NCBI GenBank assembly: GCA_008973525.1
Contig: WACJ01000009.1
Location: forward strand, 1,487,033-1,551,032
Direction of reading: 5' to 3'
From: Stenopsyche tienmushanensis
Lineage: Eukaryota; Arthropoda; Insecta; Trichoptera; Stenopsychidae
Length of the DNA stretch: 64,000 nt
The position numbers and the translations under genes were made by a program. The notes beneath the pieces are model-generated. The model had not been told where the DNA came from. It worked only from the letters and a program-made list of their open reading frames with translations, and made no database searches. Positions 13,039 to 21,821 of this stretch are shown one piece after another (the stretch's first letter is position 1; every line of letters starts with the position of its first letter).

Positions 13039-13069
13039 TGGAATAAATAGTTATTTAGAGAAGAGAGTC
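12761..13069 (+). repeat. Family A repeat, copy A3
   Basis: It starts TGTAGCGTGAACGATTTACC and keeps the GC-rich core. The CT tract is expanded to about 16 CT dinucleotides (13003-13035), and the gtgtggaataaatagttatttagag block follows. The palindrome is deleted. The 3' quarter is lost or diverged after gagaagagagtc. Confidence 0.75.
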
Positions 13070-15869
13070 GAAGATTTAGTCGTATTTAGAGAATTATATT
13101 CGAGGCTCGTCTATACGCATACACTGCATACGTTGATACGTCCGACCCCGACACATAGTAGTATATGACTCAAACTCTATCATTCGTCATAGAGCATATG
13201 CTAATTATATTCAATTGGCATCGCAAATCCATAGCATCCTTTCCGGAAGATTCCCACAAATGTATAAAATAAACAAATAAATTAACATATCCAGAGAGTT
13301 CCCAATATATGGGTCAGATCTCCCGTGAGGGTTGCAAGAGGTTTTTAGAGGATCACCAGCTTATAAATAGTAAACTTTTCGAATGTACATGTATACAAAT
13401 GATATTGATTAATATATTCCTACCAGTAAAAATATTTCGTTTGAATACATTTATAAAAGCATGAATTCAAAGCGCATAGCATAAAAAAATCATACGTGTT
13501 GCGAACGGCCTCGAGTAATAAATAAAGAGTATTTTCGCACATTGAGTGCTGAAATTAGTGAATCGGAGACAGAGACGGATGTCTTGCGTCCTCATCATAC
13601 ACTTGCACATCGATGACAAAGTCGTGTTGTAAAAGTACCCCTACACGTCTAAATATTACGAAAAGCGATCCATGGTGCTTCATTTTCAATACCGTGATTC
13701 TATCCAGTTGAAAATCATCAGATATTGAGGCCTTATTAGATCGTTGGTGATCTTCTTAGAATCATAACAAATAGTTAAAAGCCACATAAATCAATTTTAT
13801 ACTTAAAATCCAACGCGGCAACAAGAATGAATTTGAAACGCTATTGTATCGATCGGCCCAAATTTATTATAAATGCATTATTTTGTTACTGAAACTTAAG
13901 GCACGCATTTGCATTGTTTATGTTTACGCAAAGGAATAAAATTGTGATATCAAACGTGTTAAGGTTAATTTATATATACAAGCTTGACTCACGCTGCGCG
14001 GTCCTGAGAGAAAATTGGATTTGTGTGGACGATAAATGGTACACATACGAATATAGCATCTATTTTTAACTCAATTTAAATCACTCCCATTCTTCTTAAT
14101 ATACCATATCCGTCATTGGATTTAGATCTCCATAACATTTATAAGGTAAGTTTTTTTTATAATGTAGCTTTTCACATATGTTAATTTTAGAAGAAGATTA
14201 TTTGTTACTTTTTTATAATAATAGTTTAGGATCAATTTAGAATACAGATGAATAGTAAAGAAGATCATAAAGTCGACTAATATGATGATGATCATCATCT
14301 TCTTCTTTATTTTTGGACCCCGATCCATGACCACGATCCGATAGCAAATGGACCCATGTGTGGCTATTTGCTTTGGAGCGTACGCGTATAAAGAGACATG
14401 TTTTGAGGATTCTACGTCCCAGAGGATTCGTTTTTTGTAGTTTCAACAAATTCAGAATATCAAGATGATTAGGGTTTCGTGTTGATCGTCCAGATCCAGG
14501 TTTATTCTGATTTTCTGGTTATAAAAACGAAAATATTTAAGCTATCAATATAGTCGGACAGGGTGCAATATTCTAGATTAAAATTCCTATTAACCAATCC
14601 AAATAACCTTGTCCTAATTTGAGCACTATTTGATTGACATAAGAATCTTTATAGTCTATGGAGATCGCCTAAAACACAGAAAAATAGAGTGTTTTTATAA
14701 CAATATCTGAATTTAGCTGAATCATCTGCGTTTAATACTATCACCGTTCTTCTATTGGTTGTGTTCAATGTGGCTTCATTGGTAGTTTGTTTGAAGCTAT
14801 AACCAACTAGCTGATTCAGGTTCGTAGTCCATTTGACTAAGCAACATTTTAATTATCATATTAAATTATTTTCGAACATAGTTTTAAAGACCGTGCAGCA
14901 ATAAAAGTTGGAAATGCACTGATACACCTGAATACACTTCCTTAATGCACCATCAACTACGATAACGACTCTAAAAGCTTTGAGCTGCAAGAATGCGGCA
15001 ACTTCCAAGCGCGTTATTTGTCAGACGAATAAAACACTTTATCTCATAATTTATTGCGAAATTCCAAGAAAAAAGAGACGTTCCCCCAGGGAATTTATTT
15101 CAGCATAAAAACGCGATTTTAAATGTTAAATGCTGAAGGCTGCTGTTGACGAACTCTCCCGTCGAGATAAGGTGCATTCGAACTGCATCCAGAAAACAGG
15201 TTTGATCGCCTCAAAATCAGTCTAAAATATATAGATTTACGATAACATCTATACCTCCATTAAAAGTGTCGGATTAAAGTTGCCAATATGCGGGTGATGC
15301 TTCATTATCAATTTAATGACCATTGCGAAGAAAAAAATAATGAAGTGAGGGCACTCACGAAATTAAAAACCTTTGGCTTGCTGGAAACTCTTGAAGTTTT
15401 TAATTGAATTCTTGGAATGATAGAGTGCATGCTTCGGGAGGGGGGGATCAGGGCTTTGGAGTCCCGCTTGTGGAGGGCCCACTCCTCCGGGAATAGTTTC
15501 TTCTTCGGAGAATTGTTATTGATATTGCAACTGCGACTCGCACTGCTTTTAACATTAATTAACAATGGCGAAGCAAATGCACCGAGTCGTAATTGAAGAT
15601 TTTTCGAAGCTAAATTTTCCATTGCTATAATAAGAAGCAGCTTATTAAAGAGTAGAACAAAGCGAGGACGCTTGTACATTCAAAACTTATCAATGAGTTT
15701 CAATTATAATTAGTTTTGATCAATTTTGACCGGCTGTAATATAGTTATTAAAATGTAAAATTGTTAATCATTCAAATACAATAATCGTATTTTTTTTTTC
15801 AATAAATCATCTACAAAGTAAGGTTAGAAGGGCTCCTGAGGTCGGGATTTTTTTTTTCGTTTTGAGGTG
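13070..15869. other. AT-rich region without a supported gene
   Basis: A badly decayed minus-strand piece of the piggyBac-like MITE may lie at about 13525-13625 (cacattgag and ggagacagagacgga words). A minus-strand open frame of 123 codons at 15308-15679 is basic and serine-rich without a domain, and is probably chance. Nothing else was identified. Confidence 0.35.
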
Positions 15870-16032
15870 TGTCAGCCATTTTGTTCAGTCACAGTAAATT
15901 CTTCCGATGGAGAGACCGTCGCGCGCTCTCACTACTTTCGATGCGTGCGATATCTGTACAGTCATCTGTTTTTTGACATTGCAGAACAATACCACCACAA
16001 ATAATCATCGGAAGAACGTAGAAGCTTATGGT

Positions 16033-16043
16033 AGTGATGTGAT
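16033..16043 (+). repeat. Target-site duplication of X2 (left)
   Basis: AGTGATGTGAT here is repeated exactly at 16718-16728, directly flanking the X copy. Confidence 0.85.
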
Positions 16044-16717
16044 CATAGACAACAGACATCAGACAGCGACTGACTGGATTGGGGGTTCATTAACAAATCG
16101 AACCCATTTCTTGCGCTGCTGTATGATCTGTTCCGGGTTGTCCCAGACTAGCCAAACAAAGAGTGTCTTCCACTGATCCTTTAGCCCCACGAGATACGCT
16201 AGGCGCGGAGCGTCCAGATGTCCACACCTTTTGCTCTACGCCCTCCAAAATTCAAGGGATTTACTACCGCGGGTTCACTGCCACCACGAGTCCAGTCAGT
16301 TTGAAAGAGGCTGCAGCAGATGACGGGCTGCAGGGGCTACCCCTTTCCCATGGTACTCGTATCGGTTCAGTCATTCTTAGTAACTAGCCACGGAGACGAG
16401 TCCCCGTTCGAATAGCCTAAAACCGTTCACCCCTGTTTGCCTAAGTTGTTGGGGATAGTGATGAGCTTTTGACATAGTCTCCACCAACTACTGTAATCGG
16501 CTGTTTTACACACCCCTTTATGATACGCAGCACAGGGTGACCTGCGCACCCATCTCATGTTAGCTGGGCTACCCTAGGAACATTTGATGAGAAAACCGAC
16601 GAGATTACTTTCGCACACCACATCATTACCCCAGGGATTCAACCGTTGCCCACGGGCGTAGGGTTCCCCCCTTGGGGTTTTATGGGTGGGCATCGTGGAG
16701 TCTAACACTCACCCGGC
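16044..16717 (+). mobile_element. Family X element, complete copy X2
   Basis: Best-defined X copy (674 bp), bounded by the 11 bp duplication AGTGATGTGAT. It starts catagacaacagacatcag and ends tcgtggagtctaacactcacccggc. It has two modules: a left module ending near gtactcgtatcggttcagtcatt, and a right module with cgttcgaatagcc, tgtttgcctaagttgttggg, gctgggctaccctaggaac, cccacgggcgtagggttccc and gggttttatgggtgggcatcg. It has no long open frame and no A-tail. The right module holds a GTTCGAATAGCC word reminiscent of a Pol III B-box. A non-autonomous retroelement or a Mutator-like MITE would both fit the 11 bp duplication. Confidence 0.8.
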
Positions 16718-16728
16718 AGTGATGTGAT
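16718..16728 (+). repeat. Target-site duplication of X2 (right)
   Basis: Second copy of AGTGATGTGAT; mariner coding sequence resumes immediately after it. Confidence 0.85.
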
Positions 16729-16795
16729 GAGTCAACAACATGTCACGAAGTGGATTAGGTTGTTCAGAGAAGGTAGTATTGATATTCATACTATA

Positions 16796-16806
16796 CTGAT
16801 CATCAG
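16796..16806 (+). repeat. Target-site duplication of X3 (left)
   Basis: CTGATCATCAG here pairs with CTGACCATCAG at 17082-17092 (10 of 11 identical). Both lie in mariner sequence. Confidence 0.75.
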
Positions 16807-17081
16807 ATAACAGACAACAGACATGTTTTCGCTAGAATCGCTACGCGCAGAGCGTCTAGGCGCTTACCCCTTTTGCTCCGCGCCCTCCAGAGGAGCTTCA
16901 GACTAATGCACCAGAGGGTGCGGTGGAGGAGGTTGGACAAAAGTTAAAGCTAAATTCAAAGGACTTAGACGGGTCCCAGACTGGACACGAGTCCAACCTC
17001 AGTTTGAAGGGGTCTGCAGCAGATGACGAACTGCAAGGGCTACCCTTTACCCATGGTACTCGTATCGGTTCGGTCATTATG
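16807..17081 (+). mobile_element. Family X element, left module only (X3)
   Basis: A 275 bp insertion containing only the left module of X. It starts with the same cagacaacagacat head as X2, passes through gtccaacctcagtttgaagg and gcagatgacgaactgcaagg, and stops right after tactcgtatcggttcggtca. An imperfect 11 bp duplication flanks it, so the left module seems able to insert by itself. Confidence 0.75.
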
Positions 17082-17225
17082 CTGACCATCAGTAATTTCT
17101 ACAGAACTTGTGCAAAAAATTGAAAAATCTGACATTTTTAGAAGTCTCCTTGGTGATATTGTGTCGATAAAACTTGGTTACAAGATTTTTTGTGATTTGT
17201 ACAAGCATTTTTTGATCGTATAATG

Positions 17226-17915
17226 AATTTGTTAATGTGGTAATTAATCGGACATTCTGTATATTTAAATCCAAGATATTGATTAAAATCGTTCACATTT
17301 TTACATGATTTACCTGAATAAAATATCAGTAAAGCGCTTAAACGCGTGAACGGATTTTAATGTGTTAACAAGATACTATATCTTTAAGAGTGACTCAACT
17401 TTAAAATTGTATATTTAAACTTCATGTAACATCAGCAATGCTTTATATAACTAATAGCACAGTCTATTGTTACCTTCTATGCTGAAGTTGATGAACTGGA
17501 AAAGTGAAATCTCCAAAAAGATAGAGCCACTATTTTATTGAAATCATTTTAGCCTGGCAGCATCTTTGCAAGAAAAGAAGGTCTGCATGTCCAAATATTT
17601 CCCAATGAAATTGTAACGTTTAAATAAATTAATCATACTCTATATATCGTTCTGCAATGGACTGCGTACAAGTAATAAGACTATTGATACAGTATTAAAA
17701 AAAATATATATTTTACAAGCATTTGTCACATAGGGTGAGGGCATTCTTAAGAGCAAAATCCTCGGGCCGCTCCTCGTTCCGTGTATTTTTCATGACGGCT
17801 ATGCTAGCATATGAGTTCGTTCTTCTTTCGGACCGCGAAGAGAGTTGAGGTTGAGCTCGAGTAGTAGGATTGATGTAGTTGCGTACTGATGGAAATACTT
17901 TCGGTTTAGCTAGTT
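17226..17915. other. AT-rich region, nothing recognised
   Basis: No gene or repeat could be supported. Short minus-strand frames here are shadows or chance. Confidence 0.4.
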
Positions 17916-18115
17916 ATTTTATTAGATATGAGAAGAAAGAGAGAGAGAGAGCAGTTGCAGCCACGAGCCTACGGGAAGGACATCTTCCCGCAGCCAAGAC
18001 AAGTTGACAACTCCCAATTTTTCGCGTATCACCGCATGATGGGAAGCGGAGCACGCGCAAGAATCTAAATAGATGTCGTTAACAAGACGCAATGTATTCG
18101 CAGAAAGACTAAAAT
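17916..18115 (-). repeat. Family A-related repeat, diverged subfamily, copy A4
   Basis: It shares aaggacatcttcccgcagcc, gcggagcacgcgcaagaat and gtcgttaacaagacgcaatg with the copy at 4926-5140, preceded by a GA-rich tract equivalent to the CT tract of family A. These two copies form a subfamily in which the core differs from the standard family. Confidence 0.55.
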
Positions 18116-20446
18116 ATGTAGTTGTTAATCAGATGAATTGCATCTGCCCAAATCAACGACGCCTTTCCGTAGGGATGTTATTTGGTTCATATTGATAGCC
18201 CATTTCTAAGGCAATTAGCTCATTTTATGAACATCTTTTGAGCAATGGATGAGGCAATGGTTATAGCTGTCTAGGGACAGCGGATGATGCAAGCGGCTCT
18301 CAGGGACACCTTAAATGTTGGCCAAATAATAAAAATGGCACAATGTTAAATAAAACACGTGTCATTATGTCGGGTGGTATACTCCCCCAGGGCCGGACAT
18401 ATAAAATGTATGGAAGAGGGGAACGGAAGAGACCAAGGAGGAGGACACTCACGGGGCTTTTAGGCAAATGGAGAGCCCGCCCTGAGCCAGGTTAGCTCAA
18501 TTGTAATCTTGTCACTACCGGCTGCTTTAATCTTACAAAAATATTTCCTAAAGCCTATTTGGGCGTTTTTACTCGGACGGGATCTTAATGAGAAAAAAAA
18601 ATTGTCCTCATGAAAGTCGCAACTCTAACTCAATCCATGGAAAAAACATTTTTTAATTATTTTTAAAAACACGCTCAAACCAAATAATTTATTTCATAAC
18701 AGCAATAAACATTCTAAAAATACAGCCCCATAAGGAATAGCGTTTTTAATTAGCGACAACAATTTAAATTACACCCTAAAGTTTGAGCGTTTTGCGTTAA
18801 AGATACGCTAATTAAAATTGAAAAGTAATGATTTTACATATTGGAAATTTTTCAAACTTCAATTCGTTTCAGAATTCTAATTAAAAGTTTTGACATCGAT
18901 GTCTTTTAATTAAAAATTCTTTTATATCTATCCAATTCCACTATTCATCGAATCTACGATGTACATGCCGAAATCGTTCACAATGCGATCACCGTGTGGC
19001 ACTCTCAATCGTCTACTCGTTATCAACTTGGATAATTGTACATGACGCCATTGAATTTAAATCTTCAAAGCTGCATTTTTGTCTACAAGTAGTTTATGTT
19101 AATTATTATTAAATAAAAGTAGTCTACTTTTTATACAAGGTGTCTAGGACTTCAATAGACGTGGCTAAATTTGTAGCACGAGAACTTGATTGAAATAATT
19201 GCAATATTAAGTACATATAATATTCATTATAAGCAACTACATTTAAAATTGAATTTTCAATTTAAAAGTGTGTATGCATGCGACACGTTCATCACCAGAC
19301 TCAACGCTATCACACAGTCTATAGTCGACATCGATTGATAATATTTAGATTTATAATATAAAAATAATCCTATTTAGTAATGGAATTTAAAATTTAATAA
19401 GAACAAGATTAAGATCTGAGTTTTATATATTGTTATAAATCAATTCGCTTACAAAAAAAAAGCTTGAAATAATATGACATTTAGATATTTCATTTTTCGC
19501 ATGTTCCTAACACCTGAAAATACTAATGCGTCCTCCCACTCGCTTTTCTTCTCCGCGTAGAATATGTAAGGAGCTTACCAAGAACCAACATGTCCTACTG
19601 CAAACATCTCAAGAAACAGTTTCAAATGTGATCCCATTTATTATTTATGCACATATTTTCGTTTAAATTCTCCATCTTTTTGAAAGAACATATAAAACTG
19701 GCCTTGCTGAATCATGTAACGCGCTCCTTTGATAACCATCGAAGGTGTTCCCTTTCGGAGCACTCGGGATGAAAACTTTTATATTCCCCATCGCAGCGAA
19801 TATTTTAAAGATGAGCGAATAATCGACAGTTATTTCCGAAAGCGGATATGTATCCCGTATAATCCTGGAGCGCTCGCAGAGCAACCTTTGATGATCATAT
19901 CTGTCCGCAAGAGCAGCCAATCGACGACAGCCAAAGACACCTCCTCTTCCGCCAAACTATATTAATTAACTTAAGTTGAGCGATAATTAACTCGGGGTCC
20001 TGACAAAATAACTTTGATCCAATTATTTTGACGTCTTGGATTGTATGCGGGAGGCTTCGCAACTCCGGAAGGCTGCTGAGGAATCCCACTTTAATTGAAT
20101 GTCAAAGGCATATCAATTTGCTTAATGACTTACTATCCCTTCGAAGTTAGCATGACCAACTCGCTACGTCATTCATCCCTACAGGGATTACTTCACAAAC
20201 ATTCGCTTTAAGATATGACATTCAGAAATTATACCTCAATACGTTCTATATTCACAAATATTAATTAAATATACGTATATCACATTTAAATACGATCAAC
20301 ATTGCAAAATAAAAGATTTCGGGCAAATATCAACAAGGTCTTTCATCAATGAAACAAATTTAGGCTAAAATATATTGATGTTTGTAGATAAAATCTTATA
20401 TTCAGACTTGGCTTTTATAAAAAATATTTGTTGTTTTGGATTACTA
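18116..20446. other. AT-rich region without a supported gene
   Basis: No gene was identified. A moderately GC-rich stretch at 19720-19970 has open frames on both strands (78 and 85 codons) without any family resemblance. It may be a conserved non-coding block. Confidence 0.35.
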
Positions 20447-20454
20447 ACGTATGC

Positions 20455-20500
20455 CCGATGATACAACATGTGTGCCATAATCTAGACAGCCGCTTACAGC
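20455..20500 (+). repeat. Short dispersed word Z, copy 1
   Basis: gatgatacaacatgtgtgcc followed by ataatctagacag recurs with variations at 41405, 57714, 57876 and 59677. Its nature is unknown. Confidence 0.45.
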
Positions 20501-20507
20501 AGATTAG

Positions 20508-20560
20508 CACGGGGTGCGGCAGAATAACTTCCTTAACAGCGCCCTTCAGAAGGAGACTAG
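20508..20560 (+). mobile_element. Fragment of the CAGGGTGCGGCA MITE
   Basis: cggggtgcggcagaataacttcctt followed by an acagcgccc-type stretch matches the left end of the MITE at 34130-34278. The right end is missing where the X copy begins. Confidence 0.5.
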
Positions 20561-20985
20561 GTTCTCTACGAAGATTGGTTTTGGATTACGTGTACCCAAA
20601 AAAGAATTGGAGGAGGAAGGAACAGGTAATGCTACGAACGAAGGAGCTACCATACGAGATCACTGCCACCGCGAGTTCAAACTTAGTTTGAAGGGATCTG
20701 CAGCATATGACAGACTGTATCCTCCTTTCCCGTGGTACTAGTATCGGTTCGTATCAGTATCGGACAGTTCAACACTCCATTTTACAGGTGCACAGCACAG
20801 GGTGAGCTGCACACCATGCTAACTGGGTTACCTCAGCAGTGTTTAATGAGCAAACTAATGAAGTTGTTTTAGCCCATCTCTACTCCATATCGTTATCCCA
20901 AAGGTTTGATTGTTACCCATGGGCGTAGGGTTACCCCCCCCACCCCTATCATCGGGGATTTATGAGTGGACACCGTAGGGAGAAA
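20561..20985 (+). repeat. Family X repeat, copy X4
   Basis: It contains acgtgtacccaaaaaagaattggagg, cactgccaccgcgagttcaa, cccgtggtactagtatcggt, agcacagggtgagctgcac, caaactaatgaagttg, cccatgggcgtagggtt and gggatttatgagtggacacc. It is shortened in the middle and lies about 60 bp upstream of the R1-I insertion. Confidence 0.7.
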
Positions 20986-21042
20986 CTTCCACTAATACTT
21001 ACTGTCTGACAAAGCATATCATCGAGAGTGAGGCATGTGCGT

Positions 21043-21057
21043 AGCTCATGATCTATG
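21043..21057 (+). repeat. Target-site duplication of R1-I (left)
   Basis: AGCTCATGATCTATG is repeated exactly at 25031-25045 after the A-tail. The first A may belong to the A-tail, so the duplication is 14 or 15 bp. It contains the two ATG codons from which ORF1 now reads. Confidence 0.92.
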
Positions 21058-21821
21058 AGAATGAAAAGCGCAGATCGCTCAAACCCCGGATCCGAAAGGA
21101 CGCCATCGTCATAAGCCTGCAGGAGAATGAAGGTGGAAACACATATGCCGACACCCTAAAAATCCTCCGCAAAACGATCAAGCCTGATGAGCTGGGATAC
21201 AAGATTGCGTCCGTGAGGAGAACACGGAAAGGAGACGCAATCATTGAGCTTGGAAAAGATTCCAAGGAAGATCCAGCCAAACTCGTCGGGGCAATAGCAG
21301 ACGCCTTGGGACCCGAGACCAAGGTTAAGCAGCTCGTCCAGGTCGAGACACTTACAATTCTTGACATTGAGGAGGGAGTTGACGAGAGTGAGGTCATTGA
21401 GGCCTTACGCGCTGCCTGCGACCTCGGAACAGAACAAGAGATCGAGGTCAAGTACCTGAAAGCAGGAACACAGGGCACTCAACTGGCAATAGTCACGGTG
21501 CCCATCAGAGCAGGGATCAAACTCCTGGAATCGGGCAAGCTGAGGATCGGCTGGACCTACTGCCGAGTGCGTAGGAAAACCAGCGTCTCCAAATGTTTCC
21601 GATGCCTGGGAGTTGGCCACATAGCGAAACAATGCAAATCACCAGACCGCTCTGCGTCTTGCCTCAGATGCGGTGAGACTGGGCACATGGCAGCCGCGTG
21701 CGACAAGGAGCCCTGTTGCTACACGTGCAATGGAAAGGGAGACCCAAAGCACCTCATGGGAACTAGGGAGTGCCCTGCGTACCGAAAAGAAGAGAGAAAA
21801 ATGAAAAAATGGACATCGTAG
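21048..21821 (+). CDS. R1-I ORF1 (Gag-like protein), 5'-truncated
   Basis: This is the RNA-binding protein of an R1-group non-LTR retrotransposon, which packages element RNA in a ribonucleoprotein. The 257-residue frame has three C-terminal zinc knuckles: C183-C186-H191-C196 and C205-C208-H213-C218 (both CX2CX4HX4C), and C224-C227-H235-C242 (CX2CX7HX6C). This trio is characteristic of R1-clade ORF1 proteins. Residues 30-170 form the conserved segment before the knuckles. Complete relatives are usually about twice as long. The first four codons (M-I-Y and part of E) lie in the target-site duplication, so the N-terminus is accidental and the natural start is lost. It overlaps ORF2 by 13 nt from the ATG at 21809, in the -1 frame. 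Whether the truncated protein is made is unknown. Confidence 0.93.
   Translation: MIYENEKRRSLKPRIRKDAIVISLQENEGGNTYADTLKILRKTIKPDELGYKIASVRRTRKGDAIIELGKDSKEDPAKLVGAIADALGPETKVKQLVQVETLTILDIEEGVDESEVIEALRAACDLGTEQEIEVKYLKAGTQGTQLAIVTVPIRAGIKLLESGKLRIGWTYCRVRRKTSVSKCFRCLGVGHIAKQCKSPDRSASCLRCGETGHMAAACDKEPCCYTCNGKGDPKHLMGTRECPAYRKEERKMKKWTS

Larger units (their letters stand above)
15870..17225 (+). pseudogene. M4 mariner transposase, N-terminal part, split by two X insertions
   Basis: Read across three separated blocks, the frame resembles the N-terminal half of a mariner/SETMAR-type transposase. Block 1 (about 15955-16043) gives LQNNTTTNNHRKNVEAYGSD. Block 2 (16729-16795) gives MSQQHVTKWIRLFREGS, the second DNA-binding helix region. 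Block 3 (17082-17225) gives PSVISTELVQKIEK, then SRSLLGDIVSIKLGY-like sequence typical of the linker before the catalytic domain. X copies occupy 16044-16717 and 16807-17081, each flanked by an 11 bp duplication of mariner sequence. The catalytic DDD part is not visible downstream. A sister copy starts at 63750. Confidence 0.75.

Noticed and set aside
12929..13168. Protein with a long Ser-Leu repeat
   Set aside because: It is the translation of the CT microsatellite inside family A copy A3.
15308..15679. Open frame of 123 codons on the minus strand as a possible gene
   Set aside because: Composition is low-complexity and Ser/Lys/Leu-rich, with no recognisable family; kept only as a remark in the interval entry.
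21770..21808. ORF2 start at the upstream ATG (21770)
   Set aside because: It lies within ORF1 and adds 13 residues unlike the endonuclease N-terminus; the ATG at 21809 begins right before the conserved strand and gives the short -1 overlap usual for R1 elements. The upstream start cannot be excluded.
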